Assembly: GCF_001931685.1 (NCBI RefSeq)
Contig: NZ_MOOY01000008.1
Location: 269,582-333,581 of the forward strand
Length of the DNA: 64,000 nucleotides
Source of the DNA: Pararhizobium arenae
GTDB lineage: Bacteria; Pseudomonadota; Alphaproteobacteria; Rhizobiales; Rhizobiaceae
Direction of reading: 5' to 3'
Part shown: positions 46,756-56,941 of the stretch, piece by piece
How positions within the stretch are numbered: position 1 is the stretch's first letter
Layout: every line of letters begins with the position of its first letter
Program-made: the position numbers and the translations under genes
The notes under the pieces: generated by a model
The model's input: only the letters and a program-made list of their open reading frames with translations
The model's database searches: none
Told to the model about the DNA's origin: nothing

Positions 46756-49087
46756 GCTCATCACCACCGTCATGGCCCTGTCGCTGCTCGCCAGTGTCTC
46801 GGCTCAGGCACAGAGCCTGCTGGATGACGCGCCGATTGCCGTTGGTGCCCAGCCGGGGGAGAGCGAAAGCATTCTCTCGACACGCCCGGCGGCATCTCCG
46901 GTCGCAGACCAGCGCCAGCCCGGTCTCGTCCCTTTCGAGCAATCCTCGGCATCCTTCAAGCTCTCGGGCGAGGATGACAACGGCCGTTTCACCTTCTTCC
47001 TGTCGCAGCCACAGGCCGCCGCGGGTGGTAAGCTGGCGCTTTCCTATCGCAACGCCGTTTCTGTGCTGCCGGATAGCTCCGTCGTGGATATTACCGTCAA
47101 TGGAAAGCCGGCTGGAAGTTTCCCGATCGCAGCGCCCAATGGCTTCAAGCGCAACGACATCGCGCTCGATCCGCAGATGCTGGTCGCTGGGCGCAATCAG
47201 GTCGATATCCGGGCACGCCAACATCACCGCGTCGATTGCTCGCTGGAGGCGACCTACGAACTCTGGACCGAGTTTTCGCCTGTTCAAACCGGTTTTGTTG
47301 CCAGCGGCGCGCCTAGCTTCAAGACACCGGACGATCTCCTGACCGTATCGCGCAATGCCCAGGGCCGTACGGATATCCGTCTGGTCGTACCGCAGACGTT
47401 GAACGCCGAAATCCTCAATGATGCAGCGCCGATGCTGCAGACATTGGCGCTGTTCCTTGGACGTGACGATATTGCCGTCACCATCTCCGACAAGCCGGGC
47501 ACAGGCCCGGGCATCGATCTCTACGCTTTTTCAGATCGCAATCGCCGGCTGATGCCGGAGGCGACCCGCTCGCTCGGTTACGGTTTCTTCGTTGGCAAGG
47601 CTGCCGAGCCCGGCCGCGCATCAGTGACCCTTCACGGCGCAACCCATGCCGATATGGAAAGCCGCCTGCTCGCCGCCATCCGTGGTCCGATGAAGGCAAG
47701 CCTTGATGGCAGCCTGAAAGCCGCGAACCATGGACGCATCACCGTTCAACCATCGACCACCTATCGTCTCGCCGATGCCGGTTATGAAAGCCGTGTCTTC
47801 GCCGGCCGCCTGTCGCGCACCGGTTTCGACATGGTCATGCCGTCCGATTTCTATCCGGGCGATTATGCGACCATTGGGCTGAAACTGCATGCGGCGACAT
47901 CGCCGGGCCTCAACTACACCGCCCAGTTCCTCGTGCGGGTGAATGACCGTGTCGTCACCAGCTATCCGTTCCGCAAGTCGGAGGGTGAGCAGTTTGATGG
48001 CAAGCTGATCGAACTGCCGCTGCGCGCCTTCCGGCCGGGCATCAACAAGGTCGAACTTATCGCCGAATTGCCGATCGAGGCGGATGCGGCCTGTGCACCG
48101 GATGCGCGCAAGGATGACCAGCCGCGTTTCGTTCTTCTCGACAAGACGGAAATCACGGTGCCGGCGCTCGCCCGTGTCGGCAGGCTCCCGGATATCGCAG
48201 CCCTCACCGGCAATGGTTATCCCTTCGCGGAAGGAAAGCCGTTTGATGTCGTGATCGAGCGGCCGGATGGCCAATCCGTCGGCGCTGCCTTGACCGTGCT
48301 GTCGCGGCTGGCTGTTGCTGCCGGCAGCCCGCTGTCGGCGGATATGCAGATGGGCAAGGGCAAGGCTTCGCCATCGCGTAACGCCCTTCTGATTACGACT
48401 GACAACGCCTTTGCCGATCTCGGCGCGTCCGGCAAGACTGCGTTTTCGGAAAACTTCGATGAGACGGGACTTGATCCGTTCCGAACAGCGGCGATCGCTG
48501 ACGATACCTCCGAGACCATCGCTTCAGCCACTGACAGCACCGACAATTCATCCGAGTTGCTCGATGCCTTCCACAAGTCGACGGCGGTGCCGAGCAGCGA
48601 ACGCTCTGCTACGACACTGGTTGGCGAATGGGCGGCGCGTGCTGCCAGCCGCTTCGGCACCTGGCTCAATTATCAGGACAATGACAATTCGCTCGCCTCC
48701 CACGGCGCGACGGATGATCTCGTCACCCTGTCGCAGCAGCCTTCGACGACAGGGGAGGCAACCTGGACGGTGTTGCGCGCACCTTCGCCGTCCGATCTCG
48801 CAGCCGGTGTCCAACGTCTGGTCGATCCGTCGGTCTGGAACGGGCTGGATGGAGGCTCGGTCGCAGTCGAAACGGCGAGCCTCGATGTCCGCGCGCTGCC
48901 GGCGGCAACCCGCTTCATCACCGGTGTCGATGATCGTAGCCCCGGCAATCTGCGCCGCCTCGCAGCCGCATGGTTCTCCGATAATTTCCAGTTCTACGTC
49001 CTGCTGATCGTTGCCGCGATGGGGCTCTTCGCCCTCTGGCTCGGCTGGCTCATTCCGCGCAAGGGAGCGCAGTCCGACAATGACTAA
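46748..49087 (+). CDS. bcsB: Cellulose synthase regulatory subunit BcsB
   Basis: 779-residue periplasmic partner of BcsA that guides the glucan through the periplasm. It has a signal peptide (MAKLITTVMALSLLASVSAQAQS), a long beta-rich region of carbohydrate-binding and flavodoxin-like modules, and a C-terminal membrane helix (FYVLLIVAAMGLFALWLGWLI, about residues 748-768) that anchors it next to BcsA. Family motifs include SYRNAVSVLPDSSVVDITVNGKP and GFDMVMPSDFYPGDY. It overlaps bcsA by eight bases and the next gene by eight, giving a tightly coupled operon. Confidence 0.94.
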   Translation: MAKLITTVMALSLLASVSAQAQSLLDDAPIAVGAQPGESESILSTRPAASPVADQRQPGLVPFEQSSASFKLSGEDDNGRFTFFLSQPQAAAGGKLALSYRNAVSVLPDSSVVDITVNGKPAGSFPIAAPNGFKRNDIALDPQMLVAGRNQVDIRARQHHRVDCSLEATYELWTEFSPVQTGFVASGAPSFKTPDDLLTVSRNAQGRTDIRLVVPQTLNAEILNDAAPMLQTLALFLGRDDIAVTISDKPGTGPGIDLYAFSDRNRRLMPEATRSLGYGFFVGKAAEPGRASVTLHGATHADMESRLLAAIRGPMKASLDGSLKAANHGRITVQPSTTYRLADAGYESRVFAGRLSRTGFDMVMPSDFYPGDYATIGLKLHAATSPGLNYTAQFLVRVNDRVVTSYPFRKSEGEQFDGKLIELPLRAFRPGINKVELIAELPIEADAACAPDARKDDQPRFVLLDKTEITVPALARVGRLPDIAALTGNGYPFAEGKPFDVVIERPDGQSVGAALTVLSRLAVAAGSPLSADMQMGKGKASPSRNALLITTDNAFADLGASGKTAFSENFDETGLDPFRTAAIADDTSETIASATDSTDNSSELLDAFHKSTAVPSSERSATTLVGEWAARAASRFGTWLNYQDNDNSLASHGATDDLVTLSQQPSTTGEATWTVLRAPSPSDLAAGVQRLVDPSVWNGLDGGSVAVETASLDVRALPAATRFITGVDDRSPGNLRRLAAAWFSDNFQFYVLLIVAAMGLFALWLGWLIPRKGAQSDND

Positions 49088-51185
49088 GTCCAGACAGGCT
49101 GCTCATCTGCTCGTCTTGCTCTCCGCCGCGAGCCTGCTGGTGCCGATGACGGCACGGGCGGCAGATTCCACGGCTCTCCTGACCGAGGCTGCCGGCTCGT
49201 TTCGCCTTGTCGATCAGGCCATCGATACCGCCACCTCCGGCTCCATTGAGCGCGAGCCCGATCAGGCTTCTTCCGAACCGGCCGTCACGGACGATCCGAC
49301 GCAGCCGGACGAAGTGGAGCTTGCGGCTCTCTATTATTACGCGGATGAAGGCCAGCAGGAGAGGGTAACGGCGGAGACGGAACGCCTGCGCTTCAAGTAT
49401 CCGAGCTTCGAGCTTCCCGAAGATGTCTTTCTGCCGAAGGCGGCGCGCGGCACGGACGAAAGCTCCCTGTGGGCGCTCTACGATAAGGGCGATTTCACCG
49501 GCATCGACGCGGAGATGATCCGCCGCAAGACCGCAACCCCCGACTGGGAGCCGACGACCGATTTTTCGTCAAAGCTTGCCCGCAAAAAGCAGCGGGTGCT
49601 GATGACGGAAGCGGCAGGGCAGAAGAATTGGACGGGGGTTATCAACGCCGGCGCGGCCATCGATCCGGCAAGCGAAACGGAAATCGACCTTCTCTGGACC
49701 CTGATCGATGCCTATGCGGCAACCGGCATGAAGAAGCAGCTTGCCGACGTCTACCGCGGTATCCTGCTGCGCAGCGACGAGGCGCGGCTGCCCGATGCCG
49801 TGCTGGTCACGACGCTGCAGAAGGCCGTGCGGGACTTTCCAGCGGCGGAGGTCAAGGCTGTCATCGATCGCCTCGCGACCACGCCGTCGCTACAGATCGC
49901 GTTGCAGCCTGTTTCCTTCGATCTCCTGCGCAAGTCGGTCGCCGATTTCAACGCCGATGCGGATCAGACCAAGCCGCTTGCCGAGGATGTGCTGGCTCCA
50001 CTCGTCGAAGCAACGGACAAGGCTCCGCGCAGCGAGGACATGGCGCTGCTCGGCTGGTACTACCTGAAGATCAAGCAGCCTGCAGTCGCTGCCGACTGGT
50101 TTCAGAAGGCGCTCGACAAGAAGGCCGATGCGGAAAACGCCAAGGGGCTGTATCTCAGCCTCGCCGGGCAGAATCTCGAGGAAGAGGCCTATGAGGTCGC
50201 TGCCAGGCATCTGCAGGACCTCTCGGCCGATCCCGAGTTCCTGATGAATGCGCTGTCGCTGCGGTTCGCGAAGCCGGATACGGCGGCGATCGATGAGAAG
50301 ATCGTCGCCTCCTATTCGACGACCATTCTCCAGACACTGAATGCCGATCATGCCGAAATCCTCGCCTGGTATGCCTATAATTCGAAGCAGTACGAAGCGT
50401 CCGCCGCCTGGTTCCAGAAGTCGCTGGACTGGAAGCCGGCCGCTGCGCGTGTGAAGGGGCTGGCGCTTTCCTATCTCCGGCTTTCGGAAAAGAAGGACTA
50501 TGCGGCGCTTCAGGAAAAATACGCCGCCGCCTATCCCGATATCTGGGCCGAGATCAAGGTGGCGGTACCACCCAAGGGCCGTCAGGCGGCGGATGTCACG
50601 CGCCCGCGCGCCGTCATCCAGGCAAATTATCTGCGCAACTTCCAGGCCAAGCGCTACGGCGATTGCGTGGCCGATATCATGAACCTGCAGGCGCGTGGCC
50701 AGCTGACGCCCGATGCTGCCCTGATCGGCGGCTGGTGCTATCTGAGCCTCGATCGTCTCAGCGAAGCGCGCGCCTCCTTCGGCGTCGCGCTGAAAAGCGG
50801 AGGCAAGGCGGAGGCCGATGCGGCTTACGGCACGGCGCTGACGCTGCTGCGCGCCAAGCTGACGGATGATGCCGATGCCATCCTTGCGACCTATCAGATG
50901 ACCCCGGCACGGGATCGTGAAGTTCGTGCGGAAATCTACGTGCAGCGTGCCCGCGCGGCTTTCGACAGCAAACAGTATCAGAAGACACTGGATGCGCTGA
51001 ATGCCCGTGCGAGCTTGATCGCCGAACCTGCCGATCTCAGCCAGTTGCGGGGCTGGGCCTATTATCATCTCGGAAATCGCGGTGTCGCCAATCAGGTGTT
51101 CCGCCGCCTGAGCGAGCATATGGCGGATGCGGGCGTGGCCCGCGGTCTCGCCGCAACCAGCAGGACGGGAGAACGCGGCCAATGA
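49080..51185 (+). CDS. TPR-type periplasmic protein of the cellulose operon (BcsK-like candidate)
   Basis: 701-residue protein starting at ATG 49080, inside the last codons of bcsB. It has a signal peptide (MTKSRQAAHLLVLLSAASLLVPMTARA) and a mostly alpha-helical body with tetratricopeptide-type repeats, for example LGWYYLKIKQPAVAADWFQKALDKKADA, LAWYAYNSKQYEASAAWFQKSLDWKPAA and LIGGWCYLSLDRLSEARASFGVALKSGG. Such a protein could link the inner-membrane synthase to the cell wall or outer membrane, as BcsC does elsewhere. No outer-membrane barrel is present. The name BcsK is a candidate from operon type, not a firm recognition. It occupies the place where rhizobial operons often carry the endoglucanase gene. 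Confidence 0.75.
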   Translation: MTKSRQAAHLLVLLSAASLLVPMTARAADSTALLTEAAGSFRLVDQAIDTATSGSIEREPDQASSEPAVTDDPTQPDEVELAALYYYADEGQQERVTAETERLRFKYPSFELPEDVFLPKAARGTDESSLWALYDKGDFTGIDAEMIRRKTATPDWEPTTDFSSKLARKKQRVLMTEAAGQKNWTGVINAGAAIDPASETEIDLLWTLIDAYAATGMKKQLADVYRGILLRSDEARLPDAVLVTTLQKAVRDFPAAEVKAVIDRLATTPSLQIALQPVSFDLLRKSVADFNADADQTKPLAEDVLAPLVEATDKAPRSEDMALLGWYYLKIKQPAVAADWFQKALDKKADAENAKGLYLSLAGQNLEEEAYEVAARHLQDLSADPEFLMNALSLRFAKPDTAAIDEKIVASYSTTILQTLNADHAEILAWYAYNSKQYEASAAWFQKSLDWKPAAARVKGLALSYLRLSEKKDYAALQEKYAAAYPDIWAEIKVAVPPKGRQAADVTRPRAVIQANYLRNFQAKRYGDCVADIMNLQARGQLTPDAALIGGWCYLSLDRLSEARASFGVALKSGGKAEADAAYGTALTLLRAKLTDDADAILATYQMTPARDREVRAEIYVQRARAAFDSKQYQKTLDALNARASLIAEPADLSQLRGWAYYHLGNRGVANQVFRRLSEHMADAGVARGLAATSRTGERGQ

Positions 51186-52141
51186 AACACCTCTATTCCG
51201 GCCTGCTGCTACTGGTTCTGATTGGCTGCACCAGCGTCGATGATCCTTTCCTGAACGCCACTGCTCCCAGCGCGGGAGGGCCTGCTCTTTCGACGTCAGC
51301 GTCGCGGGAGGTCGCACTTGCCTCGCTGCCGGTTGCCGGCGGAGCTTCTGCAGTGCGCCAGACCGTGCGGGACGGCGAGGCGGAACAACTCATCGTCTAT
51401 CCGAACGCCACGACCATCCCGGGTGAAAACCTGCTTACGGTTTCAGCCGGATCGTCAGCCAAGGCGCGCCGTGCCCCGTCGCGCGATGTGCTGATGGCCG
51501 AGATGCGCAAGGTCTTGCCGGGCGTGCGCATGTCCATCAATCCGGCCATCGGTGAAAACAGCTATGGCGTCTTCGGCTATGCCACCGGTGTCTTGCCGGG
51601 CAATGGCAGCTGCCTCTATGCCTGGCAGGTGACGCCGCAGCGGGCAAAACCCTCCCTGTCGAGCAGCGAACGCGCCGCAAGCATCCGCCTGAGATATTGC
51701 AGCACGGCCAGTTCGGAAGAAAAGATCGTCGGCCTGATGCGCGGCTTGCGCCTCAGATCGATCGACGCCGACACCATTGATGGCCTGCAGATGGCAGCCG
51801 GAACCGGTATCGGCGATATCGAGATGTTTGCGGCTGAAACGCCCGTACCTCCGCGTGGCGCACGCCGGGAGATTGCTCGTGCGGCTGTTGTCGAGGAGGA
51901 GGCGGCCACGCCGGTCACGGCCATCGTCCACGAACCGAAGCCGATGGAAACCAAAGCGGCTGCTGTCGAGCAACCGGCTGAAAAGCCTGTGGTCGTTGCC
52001 AACCCGGTGAAGGTTCCGATGCCGGGAGATGCAGCGGCCCTTGCTGAAGCAGAGGACGAAAGCAGCCCGCCGTCGGCCGAGGTTGTGGAAAGCGCGCAGG
52101 TGCCCTTACCCGGCAAGCTGCTGATTGCGACGACCAAATAG
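51182..52141 (+). CDS. bcsN: Cellulose biosynthesis lipoprotein BcsN
   Basis: 319-residue predicted lipoprotein. Signal peptide MKHLYSGLLLLVLIGC ends in a lipobox (VLIGC, with Cys16). The central part holds paired cysteines in NGSCLYAWQVTP and RYCSTAS, a pattern I associate with BcsN of the Rhizobiales cellulose operons. The last 100 residues are Ala/Glu/Pro-rich and low in complexity. It overlaps the TPR gene by four bases (ATGA) and is the last gene of the operon. Its molecular role in cellulose export is not known in detail. Confidence 0.75.
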   Translation: MKHLYSGLLLLVLIGCTSVDDPFLNATAPSAGGPALSTSASREVALASLPVAGGASAVRQTVRDGEAEQLIVYPNATTIPGENLLTVSAGSSAKARRAPSRDVLMAEMRKVLPGVRMSINPAIGENSYGVFGYATGVLPGNGSCLYAWQVTPQRAKPSLSSSERAASIRLRYCSTASSEEKIVGLMRGLRLRSIDADTIDGLQMAAGTGIGDIEMFAAETPVPPRGARREIARAAVVEEEAATPVTAIVHEPKPMETKAAAVEQPAEKPVVVANPVKVPMPGDAAALAEAEDESSPPSAEVVESAQVPLPGKLLIATTK

Positions 52142-52143
52142 AG

Positions 52144-53025
52144 CTACAAGAACATCGCGTGTTCCGCCGCCACCAGTTCCTGGATGAAATCGGCGACGGT
52201 GCGGACGCGGACGAGATCGCGGGCGCTTTCGTGATAGGTCGTCCAGTAGGCGCGGCGGATTTTGATGTCCGGCAGGACACGGGTAAGTTCCGGGGCCTGC
52301 CGGGCGATATAGTCGTGCAGGATGCCGATCCCGGCGCTGGACCGAACGGCCTCGGTCTGGCCGGTGGCGCTTGAGATTTCGAAGCTCGCATCCCAACTGC
52401 GCATGACCTCGCCGGTAAAATTGAGCGAGGCAGTGAAGATCAGGTCCTCGACATAGCCGATCCGTCGATGCACCTTCAGGTCTTCCACGGTTTCAGGCGT
52501 TCCGTTTTCCGCAAGGTAGCTGCGTGAGGCATAGAGGCCGAGCGTGTAGTCCGTGAGTTTCGAAGAAACGAGCCGGCCCTGTTCCGGCCGTTCCAGCGTG
52601 ATCGCGATATCGGCTTCTCTCTGCGACAGCGAGAAGGAGCGGGGGACGGGAACGAGCTGAATGCGCAGTTCGGGATAGCGCTCCGTGAGTTTGCCCAGCC
52701 GTGGGGCAAGAAACGACACGCCGAAGCCGTCGGGTGCGCCGATCCGCACGGTGCCGGCAATGGCCGTGTCCGTGCGGCCGAGATTGGCCTGCACCGCCAG
52801 CATCTCCGTTTCCATGCGCTCTGCCGAACCGAGAAAAACTTCGCCTTCCGCCGTCAGCTCGCAGCCATTGGTGCGGCGCACGAAAAGCCGTGTCGCCAGC
52901 GCCTCTTCCAGTGCCGTCAGCCGGCGGGAGAGGGTAGCGTGATTGACGCCGAGCCGTTTCGAGGCAGCGAGTATTTGCCCGGAGCGGGCAACGGCGAGAA
53001 AGATGCGGACGTCATCCCAGTTCAT
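52144..53025 (-). CDS. LysR-family transcriptional regulator
   Basis: 293-residue LysR regulator. The N-terminal helix-turn-helix is MNWDDVRIFLAVARSGQILAASKRLGVNHATLSRRLTALE, and a long effector domain follows. The GVNHATLSRRLTALEEALATRLFVR recognition region is of the type seen in regulators of amino-acid and branched-acid catabolism. It converges with bcsN (stops two bases apart) and follows an ABM-domain gene on the same strand; mmsA is divergent from the pair, so a role in mmsA control is possible but inferred. Confidence 0.88.
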   Translation of the reverse strand: MNWDDVRIFLAVARSGQILAASKRLGVNHATLSRRLTALEEALATRLFVRRTNGCELTAEGEVFLGSAERMETEMLAVQANLGRTDTAIAGTVRIGAPDGFGVSFLAPRLGKLTERYPELRIQLVPVPRSFSLSQREADIAITLERPEQGRLVSSKLTDYTLGLYASRSYLAENGTPETVEDLKVHRRIGYVEDLIFTASLNFTGEVMRSWDASFEISSATGQTEAVRSSAGIGILHDYIARQAPELTRVLPDIKIRRAYWTTYHESARDLVRVRTVADFIQELVAAEHAMFL

Positions 53026-53034
53026 GGTAATGTC

Positions 53035-53370
53035 TCAGAAGAAGGATGTGAGCCGGTCCAAGGCCTTGCCGCGCATCATCACCGGATCGACCTCCACAAG
53101 CTTCAGCGCCTTCACCATCTCAGCCGTGCCCGTCTTGTATTTCAGGAAATGCGGCGTCTGTAGGTGGGCTTCATAGGCTGCCCGGTCTGCATAGACTTCG
53201 AGGATGCGGATATGCTCGGGGCGATCCCTGTCCGATACAGCATGCAGCATCAGCACGCCCGGCTCGGTGTCGACGGATGCCTCGATTTCTTCCGTAAGCA
53301 TTGTGCGGTAGGCGTCGAGTTGTGAAACGTCGATGTCCAGTTCCGCAATTCTGACGACCTGATCACCCAT
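53035..53370 (-). CDS. Antibiotic biosynthesis monooxygenase (ABM)-domain protein
   Basis: 111-residue protein of the dimeric alpha-beta barrel superfamily, YgiN/quinol monooxygenase-like. Typical elements are RIAELDIDVSQLDAYRTMLTEEIEASVDTEPGVLMLHAVSD and IRILEVYADRAAYEAHLQTPHFLKYKTGT. The start is set at the ATG giving MGDQVVRIAE; the frame extends ten codons upstream. It is ten bases upstream of the LysR gene on the same strand and likely co-transcribed. The substrate is unknown; it could act on quinols or on an intermediate of the neighbouring pathway. Confidence 0.85.
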   Translation of the reverse strand: MGDQVVRIAELDIDVSQLDAYRTMLTEEIEASVDTEPGVLMLHAVSDRDRPEHIRILEVYADRAAYEAHLQTPHFLKYKTGTAEMVKALKLVEVDPVMMRGKALDRLTSFF

Positions 53371-53477
53371 TATCGCGCCTCGTGACTTTAATTTCTGCAC
53401 AACGGATGCTTATTCCATTCCATTGCTTTGTGCAAATTGAAGCGTAAAATCCGCGCCAACAACACGGAGGAACACCC

Positions 53478-54974
<1,497 letters not shown>

Positions 54975-54979
54975 GCTGT

Positions 54980-55009
54980 TTCCTACTCCCCGCGCGCGGG
55001 GAGTAGGAA
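54980..55009. repeat. Perfect 30-base GC-rich palindrome after mmsA
   Basis: Arms of 15 bases, TTCCTACTCCCCGCG (54980-54994) and its exact reverse complement (54995-55009), meet with no loop. It shares the CTCCCCGC/GCGGGGAG core of the repeats at 24109 and 24201. It lies six bases after the mmsA stop, without a T-run. Confidence 0.65.
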
Positions 55010-55056
55010 CGCCAATGCCTCAAGCCGGCCTGAGCATTCAAGGAACGGTTAAACAA

Positions 55057-55088
55057 AAAAGGCAGCGCCCTCGCGGACGCTGCCTTTT
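55057..55088. terminator. Bidirectional intrinsic terminator between mmsA and the iron-binding protein gene
   Basis: AAAAGGCAGCG (55057-55067) pairs with CGCTGCCTTTT (55078-55088) around a ten-base loop. Runs of A and T on both sides suit termination of both convergent transcripts. Confidence 0.85.
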
Positions 55089-55110
55089 GCTTAAGCGGTA
55101 ATGTCTTGGC

Positions 55111-56145
55111 TTACATCGCCGGGCCGTCGTTGTACCCGACCTTGTCCACCAGCTCGGACGCCTTCTTCCGGTTACCGGCGATGTCGGCGAGCGGAAGCGG
55201 GTCTGGGTTGATCTGGCCGAAGGACTTCACGATCTCCGAAGGTTCAGAGCCCGGCATTACCGGATATTCGAAGACCTGTTCGGCATAGATCTTCTGTGCT
55301 TCGCCGGACGCGAGGAATTCCATCAGCTTGATGGCGTTGTCCTTGTTCGGAGCGTTCTTGGCGAGCGCGACGCCGGAGATGTTGACGTGGGTCCCGCGAT
55401 CCTTGCTGTTGGGGAACAGCACCTTGATGGCGCCGGCCCACTCCTTCTGCTCCGGCTCCTTCTCGTTGGTCATCATCAGACCCACATAGTAGGAGTTGCC
55501 GAGCGCGAGATCGCATTCGCCGGCAAAGATGGCCTTGGCCTGGTCGCGATCACCACCGTCCGGCTTGCGTGCAAGGTTGTTCTTCAGATCGGTTATCCAC
55601 TTTTCGGTATAGGCTTCGCCGTGATGGGCGATCATCGAGGCAAACAGGCCGATATTGTAGGAGTGTTGACCGTCGCGGGTGCAGATCTTGCCCTTCCACT
55701 TCGGATCGGCAAGTTCCTCGTAGGTGATGTCGTTCTGGGCCACACGCTCCTTGGAGGCGTAGACGACGCGGCCGCGGGTGGTCAGCCCGAACCAGTTGCC
55801 ATCCGGGTCGCGATAAGTGGCCGGAATGTCCTTGTTGATGATCTCGCTGGAAACCGGCTGGGTGACGCCGCCTTCCTTGGCCTCGGTGAGGCGGGCGATA
55901 TCCACCGTGAGGATCACGTCGGCGGGGGAGTTGGCACCCTCTGCCTGGATGCGCTCTACAAGCCCCTTGTCGAGGAAAAGAACATTCGGCGTGATGCCGG
56001 TTTCCTTCTGGAACTGGTCGAGCAGCGGCTGGATCAGCTCCGGCTGCCGGTAGGAATAGATGTTGACCTCGCCATCGGCGTAGGCCGCCGTGGCGGAGGC
56101 CGTTGCAAGAAGCACGGACAGAATGGTGGAGCGAATTGGGTTCAT
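55111..56145 (-). CDS. Ferric-iron ABC transporter substrate-binding protein (FbpA/FutA-like)
   Basis: 344-residue periplasmic binding protein. Signal peptide MNPIRSTILSVLLATASATAAYA, then DGEVNIYSYRQPELIQPLLDQFQKETGITPNVLF, the usual start of Fe3+-binding FbpA/FutA/SfuA proteins. The C-terminal third keeps the tyrosine pattern GNSYYVGLMM that supplies iron ligands. Nothing of a permease or ATPase is adjacent. It is divergent from rirA across a 262-base region that holds an Irr-type palindrome, so iron regulation is likely. The lone permease gene at 36773 could be its channel. Confidence 0.88.
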   Translation of the reverse strand: MNPIRSTILSVLLATASATAAYADGEVNIYSYRQPELIQPLLDQFQKETGITPNVLFLDKGLVERIQAEGANSPADVILTVDIARLTEAKEGGVTQPVSSEIINKDIPATYRDPDGNWFGLTTRGRVVYASKERVAQNDITYEELADPKWKGKICTRDGQHSYNIGLFASMIAHHGEAYTEKWITDLKNNLARKPDGGDRDQAKAIFAGECDLALGNSYYVGLMMTNEKEPEQKEWAGAIKVLFPNSKDRGTHVNISGVALAKNAPNKDNAIKLMEFLASGEAQKIYAEQVFEYPVMPGSEPSEIVKSFGQINPDPLPLADIAGNRKKASELVDKVGYNDGPAM

Positions 56146-56265
56146 GGTTGTTGCCTCTCCCAGTTGTTTTTAAACCTAACCTAATTAATCACCTTTTGAC
56201 CGGCGCTCCGTTTGTCGTCAAGATGAAAAGGGGGGAGAATCACGGGAATATGATCTTTGCCGTTT

Positions 56266-56282
56266 TTTGGAATTGTTCCAAA
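56266..56282. promoter_or_regulatory. ICE-like palindrome (Irr box candidate) before rirA
   Basis: TTTGGAATTGTTCCAAA is a perfect inverted repeat with seven-base arms and a three-base centre. It matches the Irr iron control element TTTAGAA-N3-TTCTAAA except for one symmetrical base change in each arm. It lies 125 bases before the rirA start and 121 bases before the divergent iron-binding protein start. Confidence 0.55.
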
Positions 56283-56407
56283 CTGCAATAAGCCCTATAT
56301 GTGTGGGAGGTCTTCGCGCCGAAACCTCTCGCGCGCAGCAGCAAAACGGATTGTGACCGCGGGCGCATGGCCTAAGGCGGGATCATCGTCCAGAGCCGGA
56401 GTATATG

Positions 56408-56872
56408 ATGCGCCTGACGAAGCAGACGAACTACGCAATCCGCATGCTGATGTATTGTGCCGCCAACGACGGCAACCTGAGCCGCATCCCGGAGATCGCC
56501 AGGGCCTACGGTGTTTCTGAGCTTTTCCTCTTCAAGATCCTCCAGCCTTTGAACAAGGCCGGCCTTGTGGAAACCGTTCGCGGTCGTAACGGCGGCGTGC
56601 GCCTGCCTCGCCCCGCCGACCAGATCACCCTGTTTGATATCGTCAAGGTGACGGAAGACAGCTTTGCGATGGCGGAATGCTTCGAGGCCGGTGAAATCGA
56701 ATGTCCGCTCGTCGACAGCTGCGGCTTGAATGCGGCCCTGCGCAAGGCGCTCAACGCCTTTTTCGAAGTCCTGCAGCAGTACACGATCGACGATCTCGTC
56801 AAGGCCCGTCCGCAGATCAACTTCCTGCTGGGGCTCGAGCCTAATCCCAAGACCCAGATCGCAGCGGCCTGA
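56408..56872 (+). CDS. rirA: Rrf2-family iron-responsive regulator RirA
   Basis: 154-residue iron-sulfur regulator that represses iron-uptake genes in rhizobia when iron is sufficient. The winged helix-turn-helix begins MRLTKQTNYAIRMLMYCAANDGNLSRIPEIARAYGVSELFLFKILQPLNKAGLVETVRGRNGGVRL, characteristic of RirA. The three cluster ligands are Cys91, Cys99 and Cys105 (AECFEAGEIECPLVDSCGLN) when counted from the second ATG, which is also better spaced from GGAG; the upstream ATG at 56405 would add one residue. It has its own terminator, and an ICE-like palindrome lies upstream. Confidence 0.94.
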   Translation: MRLTKQTNYAIRMLMYCAANDGNLSRIPEIARAYGVSELFLFKILQPLNKAGLVETVRGRNGGVRLPRPADQITLFDIVKVTEDSFAMAECFEAGEIECPLVDSCGLNAALRKALNAFFEVLQQYTIDDLVKARPQINFLLGLEPNPKTQIAAA

Positions 56873-56887
56873 ACGGTACGCGGTTAA

Positions 56888-56933
56888 AACAACAAAGGGC
56901 CCGGCAGAGAATGTCGGGCCCTTTGTTGTTTCT
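56888..56933. terminator. Bidirectional intrinsic terminator between rirA and the receiver gene
   Basis: A perfect 16-base stem, AACAACAAAGGGCCCG (56888-56903) with CGGGCCCTTTGTTGTT (56915-56930), has an 11-base loop. It separates rirA from the convergent receiver gene, whose stop is at 56942. Confidence 0.85.
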
Positions 56934-56941
56934 AAGTTTGA

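Noticed and set aside
56146..56404. IRO box (TGA-N9-N-N7-TCA type) for RirA upstream of the iron-binding protein gene
   Set aside because: I searched the region by eye and found no convincing match; only the ICE-like palindrome stood out.
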